64,000 nucleotides of DNA from Pseudomonas putida (GCF_028682395.1 NZ_JANHLC010000011.1:121015-185014); one strand, 5' to 3'. Positions 18,130 through 28,075 are shown, counted from the first letter of the stretch. Numbers and translations: made by a program. The notes: generated by a model not told the origin, from the letters alone.

Positions 18130-19139
18130 TACTTGGCGCCCCGTGCTTGAACCAGCAGATCGGACAGTTGATGTACCGCCATGGCGTACATCACGCTGCG
18201 GTTATATCGCGTGATCGCATAGAAGTTCTTCAAGCCCAGCCAGTACTCGGGGCCATTTTCGCCTTCCAGGCGAAACGCCGTAACCGGCAGATCATCGCGC
18301 AGCGCATCATGACTCGACCAGCCCAGCGCCCGCAACTCCCCGACGGTCTTGACCGGCTCGATTCCCGGGCTCAGCCCTTCGTCGACTCGATCACCACGGA
18401 TGCTGGCCAGGCTGACGACCGGCTCGCCGGCCACCCAGCCATGGCGCTTGAAGTAGCTGGCAACGCTGCCGATCGCATCGTCGGCATTGTTCCAGATATT
18501 GATGTGGCCATCACCGTCGAAGTCCACGGCATAGGCGCGAAAGCTGCTCGGCATAAATTGCGGCAGGCCCATCGCCCCGGCGTAGGACCCCTTGAGCGTC
18601 AGCGGATCGACCTGCTCTTCACGCGCCAGCAGGAGGAACTCGCGCAACTCCTTGCGGAAGAACTCGGCCCGTGGCGGGTAATCGAAACCCAGGGTCGATA
18701 AGGCGTCGATCACCCGATAGTTGCCAGTATTACGCCCGTAAAAGGTTTCGACGCCAATGATCGAGACGATCACCTGAGCCGGCACACCGTATTCCTGCTC
18801 GGCACGGGCCAGCACCGCTTCGTGCTGACGCCAGAAATCCACGCCGCGGGCAATGCGCGCGTCGCTGATAAAGATCGGGCGATAGTCCTTCCAGGGTTTG
18901 ACCCGTTCGGCCGGACGCGAGATGGCGTCGAGAATCGCCTGCTTGCGCTGGGCCTCACGGAACACGCCCATCAACTGTTCCCCGGCGAAACCATAGTCGC
19001 GGGTCATTTCCCCGACGAACTCGGCCACCTGGGGCGAGCCATCGTAATCACCGCCCAGGGCCTGTTGGGCCGAGCCGAGGATGCCTACCAGACCGACCCA
19101 GGGGACATATCGGGCCGCCCAGCCACGCATAACCTGCAT
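18129..19139 (-). CDS. mltB: Lytic murein transglycosylase B
   Basis: 336 aa periplasmic enzyme (SltB1 in P. aeruginosa nomenclature). The catalytic Glu is in IGVETFYGR; GSYAGAMGLPQFMPSS and VDFDGDGHINIWNN are the family signatures. The signal region (RYVPWVGLVGILGSAQQALG) has no lipobox Cys, so a soluble form is expected. The ATG at 19139 was chosen over an upstream start at 19175 because the preceding codons overlap the rodA end. It forms part of the elongation cluster rodA-mltB-rlpA-dacA. Confidence 0.95.
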   Translation of the reverse strand: MQVMRGWAARYVPWVGLVGILGSAQQALGGDYDGSPQVAEFVGEMTRDYGFAGEQLMGVFREAQRKQAILDAISRPAERVKPWKDYRPIFISDARIARGVDFWRQHEAVLARAEQEYGVPAQVIVSIIGVETFYGRNTGNYRVIDALSTLGFDYPPRAEFFRKELREFLLLAREEQVDPLTLKGSYAGAMGLPQFMPSSFRAYAVDFDGDGHINIWNNADDAIGSVASYFKRHGWVAGEPVVSLASIRGDRVDEGLSPGIEPVKTVGELRALGWSSHDALRDDLPVTAFRLEGENGPEYWLGLKNFYAITRYNRSVMYAMAVHQLSDLLVQARGAK

Positions 19140-19156
19140 TGAATTGTTCACCTTAA

Positions 19157-20260
19157 TCAAACCTGTGCGATCCACTTACGATGGGTATGGATCGACATCA
19201 AAACCCCAAACGCTGACAGCAGCGTCACCAGCGAAGTTCCGCCATAGCTAATGAATGGCAATGGCACGCCCACCACCGGCAGCAGGCCACTGACCATACC
19301 GATGTTGACGAAAACATAAACAAAAAACGTCATGGTCAGCGCACCGGCCAGCAGTTTGCCGAACAGGGTCTGAGCCTGGGCGGTGATCACCAGCCCGCGG
19401 CCGATCAGCAATAGATAGATCAGCAACAGGGCGCAGATGCCCACCAGGCCGAACTCCTCGCCCATAACCGCAATAATGAAGTCGGTATGGCTTTCCGGCA
19501 GGAAATCCAGGTGCGACTGGGTGCCCAGCAGCCAGCCCTTGCCGAAAACCCCGCCGGAACCGATGGCGGCCTTGGATTGGATAATGTTCCAACCCGTGCC
19601 CAACGGATCACTTTCCGGATCGAGGAAGGTCAGCACGCGCTGCTTCTGGTAGTCGTGCATGACGAAAACCCACATCGCCACCGCGACCGGCACGGCCGCC
19701 GCCAGCACACTGAGGATCCAGCGCCAGCGCAGCCCGCCCATAAACAGCACGAAGGCGCCGCCGGCCAGGATCAGCAGCGCGGTGCCCAGGTCCGGCTGGC
19801 GCACAATCAGGATAAACGGGATGCCGATCAGCATCAGGCTGATTCCCACATGCTTGAGCTGGGGTGGCAGGGTGCGCTTGGCCAGGTACCAGGCGATGGT
19901 CGCCGGCATGATGATCTTCATGAATTCCGAGGGCTGAAAGCGAATGACCCCGGGAATATTGATCCAGCGCGTGGCCCCCATGGCGTTGTGCCCCATGACG
20001 TCCACCACCACCAGCAGGATCACCCCGCACACATAGGCCAGCGGCACCCAGCGCGCCATAAAGCGGGGTTCGAGCTGGGCAATGATCACCATCGAAACCA
20101 GGCCGATACCGAACGAAGTCGCCTGTTTGAGCAGCAGGTCCCAGCTCTTGCCACTGGCCGAGTACAGGACGAACAGGCTGCCTGCGGCCAGAATCAGCAG
20201 CAGGACCAGCAAAGGGCCGTCGATGTGCAGGCGCTGCAACAGGGTGGCCCGGCGCCGCAT
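19157..20260 (-). CDS. rodA: Peptidoglycan glycosyltransferase RodA (SEDS)
   Basis: 367 aa polytopic membrane protein that polymerises glycan strands in the elongasome with PBP2. About ten hydrophobic segments are visible, with conserved motifs LYSASGKSWD, QPDLGTALL, ESHTDFI and PFISYGGTS near the C-terminus. The ATG at 20260 gives the usual Pseudomonas length. A TTG at 20302 overlapping the mrdA stop would add 14 residues and cannot be excluded. Confidence 0.96.
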   Translation of the reverse strand: MRRRATLLQRLHIDGPLLVLLLILAAGSLFVLYSASGKSWDLLLKQATSFGIGLVSMVIIAQLEPRFMARWVPLAYVCGVILLVVVDVMGHNAMGATRWINIPGVIRFQPSEFMKIIMPATIAWYLAKRTLPPQLKHVGISLMLIGIPFILIVRQPDLGTALLILAGGAFVLFMGGLRWRWILSVLAAAVPVAVAMWVFVMHDYQKQRVLTFLDPESDPLGTGWNIIQSKAAIGSGGVFGKGWLLGTQSHLDFLPESHTDFIIAVMGEEFGLVGICALLLIYLLLIGRGLVITAQAQTLFGKLLAGALTMTFFVYVFVNIGMVSGLLPVVGVPLPFISYGGTSLVTLLSAFGVLMSIHTHRKWIAQV

Positions 20261-20298
20261 CACATCCTCGCTGGACAGGATGCGGTCGAAATTACTGA

Positions 20299-22185
20299 TC
20301 AAGGCGTAGCCTCCACGGTGGTTGGGCTGGCGTATTCCGCCTTGAGGCGACCATTGGCATCGAGCAGCCAGGCATCCATGACCTGGCGAACCACCGGCGC
20401 GGCGACACCCGAACCGGACTCGCCGTTCTCGACCATCACCGAGACCACGATTTGCGGGTTCTCGGCCGGAGCGAAGCCGACAAACAGGGCGTGGTCGCGA
20501 TGGCGCTCCTGAACCTTGGAACGGTCATATTTCTCGCCCTGCTTGATCGCGACCACCTGGGCCGTACCGCTCTTGCCGGCAATCAGGTACTGCGCGCCAA
20601 TGGCCGCTTTGCGCGCCGTGCCACGGGCACCGTGCATCACCTGCTCCATGCCGTGGGTCACGCGGTTCCAGTCGGCAGGGTTGCGCAGGACGATATTGGG
20701 AATCGGGTTATCGTCGACCGGCTGCTCGCCTTCGATGGATTTGGCCAGGTGCGGACGGTTCCACACCCCTTTGTTGGCGACCAGCGCCGTAGCCTGGGCC
20801 AGTTGCAGCGGCGTAGCTTGCATATAGCCCTGACCGATCCCGAGGATCAGCGTCTCGCCGGGGTACCAGGCCTGCTTGCGCGTGGCCCGCTTCCACTCGC
20901 GTGATGGCATCAGCCCCGGTGACTCTTCGAACATGTCCAGGGAGACCTTCTGCCCCAGGCCGAACTTGTTCATGTAGCTGGACAGCCGGTCGATCCCCAG
21001 CTTGTGCGCCAGGTCGTAGAAATAGGTGTCGTTGGACCGCATGATCGCCGTGTCCAGATCGACATAACCGTCCCCGGTACGGTTCCAGTTACGATACTTA
21101 TGGTCATAGTTGGGCAGCATGTAGTAACCGGGGTCGAAGACCCGGCTGCTGGCCGTTACCACGCCCGCATCGAGACCGGCAATCGCCACCGCCGGTTTGA
21201 TGGTCGAGCCGGGCGGATAGAGGCCGCGCAAGACCCGGTTGAACAGCGGCCGATCGATGGAGTCACGTAGCTCGGCATAGGCCTTGAAGCTGATGCCGGT
21301 CACAAACAGGTTGGGGTCGAAGCTCGGCTGGCTGACCATCGCCAGCACTTCACCGGTCTTCGGATTCAACGCCACCACGGCGCCACGACGCCCGCCCAGC
21401 GCCAGTTCGGCCGCTTCCTGCAACTTGATATCGAGGCTGAGGACAATATCCTTGCCCGGCGTCGGATCGGTGCGTTTGAGCACCCGCAGCACCCGGCCCC
21501 GCGCGTTGGTCTCCACTTCTTCGTAACCGACCTTGCCGTGCAATTCCGCCTCATAGAAGCGTTCGATGCCGGTCTTGCCGATATGGTGGGTACCGCTGTA
21601 ATTGACCGGGTCGAGGGTCTGCTTTTCCTTTTCGTTGATCCGCCCCATATACCCCACCGAGTGCGCGAAATGCGCGCCCTGGGGGTAGTGACGTACCAAC
21701 TGGGCCACCACCTCCACGCCTGGCAGGCGGAACTGATTGACCGCAATCCGGGCAATCTGCTCCTCGCTCAGCTCGAACAGGATCGGTACCGGCTCGAAGG
21801 GGCGCCGCCCCTGGCGCATGCGTTTCTCGAACAAGGCACGGTCTTCGGGCGTCAGTTGCAGCACCTCGACGATCACGTCGAGCACCTGCTGCCAGTCACC
21901 GGAACGCTCACGCGTCATGCTCAGACTGAAACTTGGGCGGTTATCGGCAATCACCACGCCATTGCGGTCGAAAATCAAGCCGCGCGTCGGTGGAATCGAT
22001 TGCACATGGACCCGATTGTTTTCCGACAGCGTCGAGTGGTACTCGTACTGGATCACCTGCAGATAGTAGAGCCGTGCGATCAGCACGCCAATAAGGGCCA
22101 CCACCACGCATGCCCCGACCACGACCCGGCTGCGCACCAGACGTGCGTCTTTCTCGTGGTCCTTGAGGCGAATCGGCTGGGTCAT
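20299..22185 (-). CDS. mrdA: Penicillin-binding protein 2 (elongasome transpeptidase)
   Basis: 628 aa class B PBP. One N-terminal membrane anchor (VVVGACVVVALIGVLIARLYYL) is followed by a pedestal domain and a transpeptidase domain with the active-site serine in PGSTIKPAVAIAG, SxN as RSNDTYFY and KSGT in IAGKSGTAQV. It cross-links side-wall murein as partner of RodA, whose gene follows directly. Confidence 0.97.
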   Translation of the reverse strand: MTQPIRLKDHEKDARLVRSRVVVGACVVVALIGVLIARLYYLQVIQYEYHSTLSENNRVHVQSIPPTRGLIFDRNGVVIADNRPSFSLSMTRERSGDWQQVLDVIVEVLQLTPEDRALFEKRMRQGRRPFEPVPILFELSEEQIARIAVNQFRLPGVEVVAQLVRHYPQGAHFAHSVGYMGRINEKEKQTLDPVNYSGTHHIGKTGIERFYEAELHGKVGYEEVETNARGRVLRVLKRTDPTPGKDIVLSLDIKLQEAAELALGGRRGAVVALNPKTGEVLAMVSQPSFDPNLFVTGISFKAYAELRDSIDRPLFNRVLRGLYPPGSTIKPAVAIAGLDAGVVTASSRVFDPGYYMLPNYDHKYRNWNRTGDGYVDLDTAIMRSNDTYFYDLAHKLGIDRLSSYMNKFGLGQKVSLDMFEESPGLMPSREWKRATRKQAWYPGETLILGIGQGYMQATPLQLAQATALVANKGVWNRPHLAKSIEGEQPVDDNPIPNIVLRNPADWNRVTHGMEQVMHGARGTARKAAIGAQYLIAGKSGTAQVVAIKQGEKYDRSKVQERHRDHALFVGFAPAENPQIVVSVMVENGESGSGVAAPVVRQVMDAWLLDANGRLKAEYASPTTVEATP

Positions 22186-22195
22186 TCAGGCAGGC

Positions 22196-22663
22196 TTATT
22201 TGTGGTAAGGGTGCCCGGACAGCACTGTCCAGGCGCGATACAGCTGCTCGCCGATCAGAATCCGCACCAGCGGATGCGGCAGCGTCAACGGTGACAGCGA
22301 CCAGCGCTGCTCAGCGCGCGCGCACACTTCCGGCGCCAGCCCCTCGGGGCCACCGACCATGAAGTTGACCGTACGCGAATCCAGCCGCCAGCGATCCAGC
22401 TCGACCGCCAACTGCTCGGTACTCCACGGCTTGCCATGGACCTCGAGCGTGACGATCCGCTCGCCGGGGCCCACCTTGGCCAGCATCGCCTCGCCTTCCT
22501 GACGGATAAAGCGCGCTACGTCGGCGTTCTTGCCACGGGTATTGAGCGGAATTTCCACCAGTTCCAATGCCAGCTCGGCGGGCAGACGCTTGGCATATTC
22601 ATGCCAGCCTTCTTCCACCCACTTGGGCATACGCGAACCCACAGCGATCAGGCGCAGACGCAC
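22196..22663 (-). CDS. rlmH: 23S rRNA m3-pseudouridine1915 methyltransferase
   Basis: 155 aa SPOUT-fold methyltransferase acting on the assembled 70S ribosome at position 1915 of 23S rRNA. The knot region shows FMVGGPEGLAPEV and the C-terminal HPLVRILIGEQLYRAW...HPYHK that is invariant in the family. It lies between rsfS and mrdA with 9 and 10 nt gaps. Confidence 0.97.
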   Translation of the reverse strand: MRLRLIAVGSRMPKWVEEGWHEYAKRLPAELALELVEIPLNTRGKNADVARFIRQEGEAMLAKVGPGERIVTLEVHGKPWSTEQLAVELDRWRLDSRTVNFMVGGPEGLAPEVCARAEQRWSLSPLTLPHPLVRILIGEQLYRAWTVLSGHPYHK

Positions 22664-22672
22664 AACGACCTC

Positions 22673-23095
22673 TTACTGCTGGTCTTTGTTGAGCTTGTCG
22701 AAATGCGCATGGCTATTTTCCGGGCTGTGGTGCGCAGCGCTTTCGGCGCGGCTCTGCTCGGCACCCTGCCACAGACGCTCAAGGTCGTAGAACTGACGAG
22801 CCGAGGCCGTCATCATGTGAACGATCACGTCGTCCAGGTCCAGCAGAACCCAATCGCTGTCGCCTTTACCTTCTTCACCCAACGGGCGAACGCCCTGGGC
22901 CTTGACCATCTCACGGACCTTTTCCAGCATCGCGCTGATCTGGCGGTTCGAGGTACCGGTCGCGATGATCATGTAATCGGTGATGCTTTGCTTGTCACGC
23001 ACGTCGATAACCAGGACGTCCTGGGCCTTGACGTCTTCCAGAGCGGCTACCGCCACTTTGACCAGATCTTCGCCCTTCATTACTTGGTTCTTCAT
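22673..23095 (-). CDS. rsfS: Ribosomal silencing factor RsfS
   Basis: 140 aa DUF143/Iojap protein that binds ribosomal protein L14 (uL14) and blocks subunit joining in starvation. Signatures are VIDVRDKQSITDYMIIATGTSNRQ and DWVLLDLDDVIVHMM. The ATG at 23095 is preferred; an upstream ATG at 23110 adds only five residues. The order nadD-rsfS-rlmH-mrdA-rodA is the usual one. Confidence 0.95.
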   Translation of the reverse strand: MKNQVMKGEDLVKVAVAALEDVKAQDVLVIDVRDKQSITDYMIIATGTSNRQISAMLEKVREMVKAQGVRPLGEEGKGDSDWVLLDLDDVIVHMMTASARQFYDLERLWQGAEQSRAESAAHHSPENSHAHFDKLNKDQQ

Positions 23096-23155
23096 ATAAA
23101 ACTCGTTCAACTCGTATGTTTGGAGCGCTTCCAGGCCTGGGCCTGATGCATTCCT

Positions 23156-23845
23156 TCAGTTCGACGCACGGTAAAGCCCGTGCGCATCGATGTAGGCCAG
23201 TACTGCGTCCGGCACCAGAAAACGCACCGACTTCCCGCTGGCCAGCAGGTTGCGGATCTGGGTAGCCGACACCGCGAGGGGCGTCTGCCAGACAAATGTA
23301 ATCTGCCCGCCCGGCCCCTGCAGGGCGAGCGGATCACTGACCGACCGTGCGGCCAGCAGGTTGCGCAAGGCATCCGGCGGCTCGCTGTCGGCATCCGGGC
23401 GTTGCAGCACCAGGATATGACAATGCTGGAGCAGCTCTTCCCAGCGGTGCCATGTTGGCAGGCCGCAAAATGCGTCCCAGCCCAATAACAGAAACAACCG
23501 GTCCTCGGCGGCCAACTCGGCCCGCATCAGTTCCAGAGTGTCGATAGTGTAGGACGGCTTGTCCCGTTGCAGCTCGCGATCGTCCACCACCAACGGCACG
23601 ACCCCCGCCACCGCGCATTCGACCATCGCCAGACGGTCGACAGCCGATACCTGCGGCGCTTCCCGATGCGGCGGCCTGGCACTGGGTGTCAGGCGCAGCT
23701 CATCGAGGCCCATCAATTCCGCAACTTCCAGCGCCCCGCGCAAATGGCCGATATGCACCGGGTCGAAGGTCCCACCCAGAACGCCAATGCGTCGAGGTGG
23801 AACAGCGCCAGGGGCCACAGCGGCAGACAGACGTTGCTCGCTCAA
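23156..23845 (-). CDS. nadD: Nicotinate-mononucleotide adenylyltransferase
   Basis: About 229 aa enzyme of NAD synthesis that adenylates nicotinate mononucleotide. The nucleotidyltransferase motifs GGTFDPVHIGH near the N-terminus and VSATQIRNLL near the C-terminus are present. The start is uncertain: TTG at 23845 follows AGGAG at about ten bases and barely avoids proA, while the alternative at 23878 overlaps the proA end by 32 nt. It follows proA on the same strand. Confidence 0.94.
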   Translation of the reverse strand: MSEQRLSAAVAPGAVPPRRIGVLGGTFDPVHIGHLRGALEVAELMGLDELRLTPSARPPHREAPQVSAVDRLAMVECAVAGVVPLVVDDRELQRDKPSYTIDTLELMRAELAAEDRLFLLLGWDAFCGLPTWHRWEELLQHCHILVLQRPDADSEPPDALRNLLAARSVSDPLALQGPGGQITFVWQTPLAVSATQIRNLLASGKSVRFLVPDAVLAYIDAHGLYRASN

Positions 23846-23846
23846 G

Positions 23847-25118
23847 TCAGGCCGGCTCCTGGCCGCGCAACTGACCATCGCCGATCACCACGTATTTCTC
23901 GCAGGTCAGGCCTTCCAGGCCGACCGGTCCGCGGGCGTGCAGCTTATCAGTAGAAATGCCGATCTCGGCACCCAATCCGTATTCAAATCCATCGGCGAAG
24001 CAGGTCGGCGCATTGACCATGACCGAACTGGAGTCGACATCGATGGTGAATGTGCGCGACTCACCCAGGTCCTGCGTCACAATCGCGTCGGTGTGGTGCG
24101 AGCCGTAGTGGTTGATATGCTCGACCGCCTGCTCCAGCCCGTCGACCACGCGAATCGACAAGATCGGTGCCAGATACTCGGTCTGCCAGTCTTCTTCGCT
24201 GGCCGCCAACACCTCGACGAGGGCCTGGGTACGCTCACAGCCACGCAATTCGACACCCTTGGCGCGAAACTGTTCGACCATGGCCGGCAGGAACGCTGCC
24301 GCGACGGCCTGGTCGACCAGCAAGGTCTCCATGGCCCCACAGATGCCATAACGATAGGTCTTGGCATTGAAGGCAATGCTCCGGGCCTTGGCCAGGTCCG
24401 CATGGGCGCTGACATAGACGTGGCAGATGCCGTCCAGATGCTTGATCACCGGCACCCGCGCATCGCGACTGACCCGTTCGATCAGGCCCTTGCCGCCGCG
24501 CGGCACGATGACATCGACATACTCGGGCATGGTGATCAACGCGCCGACGGCGGCACGGTCGGTGACTTCCACCACCTGCACCACGGCGGGCGGCAGACCT
24601 GCCTCGGCCAGGCCACGCTGGATACAGGTGGCAATGGCCCGGTTGGAATGAATGGCCTCGGAACCACCGCGCAGGATGGTCGCATTGCCGGACTTCAGGC
24701 ACAGGCTCGCAGCATCGATGGTCACATTGGGCCGCGACTCGTAGATGATCCCCACCACGCCCAGCGGCACGCGCATCTTGCCGATCTGGATACCCGACGG
24801 CCGATAGCTCATGTCGCGAATGGCGCCCACCGGGTCCGGCAGGGTCGCCACCTGACGCAGACCGACGATCATGCCGTCGATACGAGCCGGGGTCAGCGCC
24901 AGGCGCTCGACCATGGCCGGCTCCAAGCCATTGGCCCGGGCAGCGGCCAGGTCCAGCTCATTGGCAGCGGTCAATTCGGCGCGGGCGCTATCCAGGGCGT
25001 CGGCGGCGGCATGCAGGGCGCGGTTTTTCTGCGCGGTGCTGGCGCGGCCGATCACGCGGGACGCGTCGCGAGCAGCGCGACCCAGGCGGGTCATGTAGTC
25101 AAGAACGGACTCAGTCAT
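23847..25118 (-). CDS. proA: Gamma-glutamyl phosphate reductase
   Basis: 423 aa NADPH-dependent reductase, the second step of proline synthesis from glutamate. An aldehyde-dehydrogenase fold is indicated by IYESRPNVTIDAASLCLKSGN (in part), GGSEAIHSN, the catalytic Cys in YGICGAMETLLVD and HADLAKARSI. It is the first gene of the leftward proA-nadD-rsfS-rlmH run and diverges from mpg. Confidence 0.97.
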   Translation of the reverse strand: MTESVLDYMTRLGRAARDASRVIGRASTAQKNRALHAAADALDSARAELTAANELDLAAARANGLEPAMVERLALTPARIDGMIVGLRQVATLPDPVGAIRDMSYRPSGIQIGKMRVPLGVVGIIYESRPNVTIDAASLCLKSGNATILRGGSEAIHSNRAIATCIQRGLAEAGLPPAVVQVVEVTDRAAVGALITMPEYVDVIVPRGGKGLIERVSRDARVPVIKHLDGICHVYVSAHADLAKARSIAFNAKTYRYGICGAMETLLVDQAVAAAFLPAMVEQFRAKGVELRGCERTQALVEVLAASEEDWQTEYLAPILSIRVVDGLEQAVEHINHYGSHHTDAIVTQDLGESRTFTIDVDSSSVMVNAPTCFADGFEYGLGAEIGISTDKLHARGPVGLEGLTCEKYVVIGDGQLRGQEPA

Positions 25119-25294
25119 GGTCTCAGTGGTCTTGGCGGAGGGGAAAGCGGCCGATTATAGCCGTGACGCCCGCCCGCGCACAGCGGTGGCAGGCGGATGG
25201 TCGAAATCGGCCGCAAATAGTCGGCGTTCAGTCACGATTAAGGTGCTTGTTGGTATGATCGCCGCCCGCTCAGCCGCTTTTAGCCACCGCGCCC

Positions 25295-25981
25295 ATGCCC
25301 GACATCCTGCCAGCCGCCCCGCCCATCGCCCTGCCCTGTCACTTTTTCGACCGTGATGCCCAACAGCTGGCGCGCGAACTGCTGGGCAAGGTGATCCGGC
25401 ATCGGGTCGGCGACCTGTGGCTGGCCGCACGGATCATCGAGACCGAGGCCTATTACTGCGAAGAGAAAGGCAGCCATGCGTCATTGGGCTACACACACAA
25501 GCGCCGGGCACTGTTTCTCGACGGCGGGCATATCTACATGTACTACGCCCGCGGCGGCGATTCGCTGAACTTCAGTGCCCAGGGCCCGGGCAATGCGGTC
25601 CTGATCAAGTCGGCCTACCCCTGGATCGATGCGCTATCCGGGCCGGCCAGCCTGGCCAGAATGACCCTGAACAACCCCGCTGCCGACGGCACGCCGCGCC
25701 CGCAGCAGCGGCTGTGCGCCGGCCAGACCCTGCTGTGCAAGGCGCTCGGCTTGAAAGTACCGGACTGGGATGCCCAGCGCTTCGACCCGGACCGGCTCCT
25801 GGTCGAGGATATCGGCCCCTCGCCGTCTCAGATCATCCAGACCACCCGCCTGGGCATTCCGAGCGGGCGCGATGAACACCTGATGTACCGCTTTGTCGAT
25901 GCCGACTACGCACCGTACTGCACTCGCAATCCGCTGCGCCGGGGTCAGGTCGAAGGACGTGATTACCTTCTAACATCTTGA
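25295..25981 (+). CDS. DNA-3-methyladenine glycosylase (MPG/AAG family)
   Basis: 228 aa base-excision enzyme. The catalytic Glu lies in RIIETEAYYCEEKGSHA, followed by the family block GGHIYMYYARGG and FSAQGPGNAVLIKSAYP. It is related to the human alkyladenine glycosylase and removes alkylated or deaminated purines. It is divergent from proA, with 176 nt between the starts that include a -10-like TATGAT near 25254. Confidence 0.93.
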   Translation: MPDILPAAPPIALPCHFFDRDAQQLARELLGKVIRHRVGDLWLAARIIETEAYYCEEKGSHASLGYTHKRRALFLDGGHIYMYYARGGDSLNFSAQGPGNAVLIKSAYPWIDALSGPASLARMTLNNPAADGTPRPQQRLCAGQTLLCKALGLKVPDWDAQRFDPDRLLVEDIGPSPSQIIQTTRLGIPSGRDEHLMYRFVDADYAPYCTRNPLRRGQVEGRDYLLTS

Positions 25982-26130
25982 AACAAGAACGCGCGATTTC
26001 TCTCTAGAGAACAGCGCACTTATTGACGACAAATGTCCCCCGGACAGGTCAGATACCCCCGTTACCTGCCAGCGCCGTACACACAACAGACGCCGGCGCC
26101 CCCCATTGAACCAAGCAAGGACATCGACAT

Positions 26131-27447
26131 ATGGGCCCCTGGCTCGATAGCGTGACCGGCTGGCTGACAGCCAACCCACAATGGCTGGGCCTCGCCGTAT
26201 TTATCGTGGCCTGCGTCGAATGCATGGCCATAGCCGGAATCATCGTACCGGGCACCATTCTGCTGTTTGCCATTGCGGTAATGGCCGGCAGCGGCGCCCT
26301 GCCCCTGGGCGAGACGCTGCTGCTGGGCATGCTCGGCGGCTTGCTCGGCGATCTGATTTCCTACGGCCTGGGCCGACGCTTCCACCAAGGCATCCGACGA
26401 TTGCCTGGCCTGCGCAGCCATCCGCAATGGATGGCCGGGGCCGAGGCCTATTTCCAGCGCTACGGCATTGTCAGCCTGCTGATCGGTCGTTTTATCGGCC
26501 CTTTACGCCCCATGCTGCCGATGGTAGCGGGCATGTGCGACATGCCATTTCCACGCTTTCTCGCGGTCAGTCTTCTCGCCGGGGCCGGCTGGTCGGTGGC
26601 GTATCTGCTGCCGGGCTGGGCAACGGGAGCCGCCTTGCGCCTGCCGTTACCGGAGGGATTCTGGCCCCAAGCCGCCATCGTGGCCATCGGCCTGGCTGCG
26701 CTGCTGGGCCTGAGTATCAATAGCGGCCTGCGTCGTCACCCACGCACCACCCAACTGATCGCCGGGCTCAGCCTGGCGCTGCTGGTTGCCCTGTTTATCG
26801 GCTACCCCTACCTCAAGCAGTTCGATCAGGGGGTCATGGCCCTGGTCCAGGAACATCGCAGCCCGAGCATGGACTATGCGGCAGTCGTCATTACCAGCCT
26901 GGGCGAGTTTCGTACGCAGTTTTGCGTTGCCCTGCTGCTGACCTGCCTGCTGTTTCTTTGCCGGCTGTGGCGCCACGCGGTGTTTGTCGGCACCACGTTG
27001 GCGGGTACGGCAGTGGCCAATACCCTGACGAAGATGCTCTTTGCCCGGGTTCGCCCCGAAGTCCTGAGCGACCCGCTGACCAGCTTCAGCATGCCCAGCG
27101 GGCACAGTTCGGGGGCTTTTGCGTTTTGCCTGATGCTCGCGGTGCTGGCTGGGCGCGGCCAACCGCCACGGATGCGCCTGACCTGGCTGCTGTTCGGCTG
27201 CCTGCCGGCGGCGGCGATTGCCCTGTCGCGGGTCTACCTTGGCGCCCATTGGCCCACTGATATCCTGGCTGGCGCACTTCTGGCCATCGGTATTCTGGCC
27301 ATCAGCCTGACCCTGAGCCACCGCTTTATGCCGCTCGAACCGCTACCGGCCAAGGTCTGGTGGTTGATTCTGCCGGCGTGCATTGCGCTTTACGCCTACT
27401 TCGCCCTGCATCACCTGCCTCACCACTTGCTGCGGTACGCCTACTAG
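26131..27447 (+). CDS. DedA-PAP2 fusion membrane protein
   Basis: 438 aa. The first half (residues about 1-205) is a DedA/VTT domain with GTILLFAIAVMAG, GDLISYGLGRRF, RFIGPLRPMLPMVAGM and several membrane helices; DedA proteins flip lipids such as undecaprenyl phosphate. The second half (about 215-425) is a PAP2 phosphatase domain with its three motifs visible as KMLFARVRPE, PSGHSSGAF and SRVYLGAHWPTD. A lipid flippase-like domain joined to a lipid phosphatase suggests recycling of polyprenyl pyrophosphate or remodelling of LPS or phospholipids. The substrate is not evident. Confidence 0.9.
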   Translation: MGPWLDSVTGWLTANPQWLGLAVFIVACVECMAIAGIIVPGTILLFAIAVMAGSGALPLGETLLLGMLGGLLGDLISYGLGRRFHQGIRRLPGLRSHPQWMAGAEAYFQRYGIVSLLIGRFIGPLRPMLPMVAGMCDMPFPRFLAVSLLAGAGWSVAYLLPGWATGAALRLPLPEGFWPQAAIVAIGLAALLGLSINSGLRRHPRTTQLIAGLSLALLVALFIGYPYLKQFDQGVMALVQEHRSPSMDYAAVVITSLGEFRTQFCVALLLTCLLFLCRLWRHAVFVGTTLAGTAVANTLTKMLFARVRPEVLSDPLTSFSMPSGHSSGAFAFCLMLAVLAGRGQPPRMRLTWLLFGCLPAAAIALSRVYLGAHWPTDILAGALLAIGILAISLTLSHRFMPLEPLPAKVWWLILPACIALYAYFALHHLPHHLLRYAY

Positions 27448-27471
27448 GTAGGCGCGCCGCATCCGCGGGCA

Positions 27472-28065
27472 TCAGGGCAGGCCGGGCTCGCCCTGCAGTT
27501 CATCGAGCAAGGCCTGGATCGCATCCAGGCATTCCTGCGGATCGTCCAGTTGCAGCAACTCGACCTTGTCTTCCTCGGCAAAGGGCAACAGGTAGGCCAA
27601 TTGATGGGCCAGCGCCTGCTGGCTATTGGCTTCGGTGTCCATATCAAGCGCCGCGACCATCGGGTGCTCGGCCAATGCCTTGAGCAAGGCGACCAGGTCG
27701 GCATCCTCTTCCTGCAATGGCAGTTCGGGCAGGTCATCCAGCCACTCGACGTCGGCCATCAGCAGTTGGTCGCGCTGCGCCTCGGCATTGATGACCCGAA
27801 AACGCCGACCGCCCTGGACCCGAATCCCCAACAGACCGTTTTCCTGCTGCTGGAAATCACGGATCAGCGCCTCGCAGCCAATCAACGCGTAGCCATCAGG
27901 CGCCACACCGACCTCCTCGCCGTCGAAAATACAGACCACGCCAAAACCGCAATCCTGCTTCATGCAACGGCTGATCATATCCAGATAGCGTGCCTCGAAA
28001 ATCTGCAGGTCCAGGGTACAACCGGGAAACAGCACCGCATTCAGGGGAAACAACGCCAGGGTCAT
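27472..28065 (-). CDS. Stand-alone LON N-terminal domain protein
   Basis: 197 aa protein made only of the LON substrate-binding (PUA-like) domain: ALFPLNAVLFPGCTLDLQIFEARY at the start (in part), CIFDGEEVGVAPDGYALIGCEA in the middle, and an acidic helical C-terminus. No ATPase or protease part is present. Such proteins are widespread and their role is unclear. It begins 10 nt after the lrgB end, so it may be co-transcribed with lrgA-lrgB. Confidence 0.9.
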   Translation of the reverse strand: MTLALFPLNAVLFPGCTLDLQIFEARYLDMISRCMKQDCGFGVVCIFDGEEVGVAPDGYALIGCEALIRDFQQQENGLLGIRVQGGRRFRVINAEAQRDQLLMADVEWLDDLPELPLQEEDADLVALLKALAEHPMVAALDMDTEANSQQALAHQLAYLLPFAEEDKVELLQLDDPQECLDAIQALLDELQGEPGLP

Positions 28066-28075
28066 AAAGCCTTCC

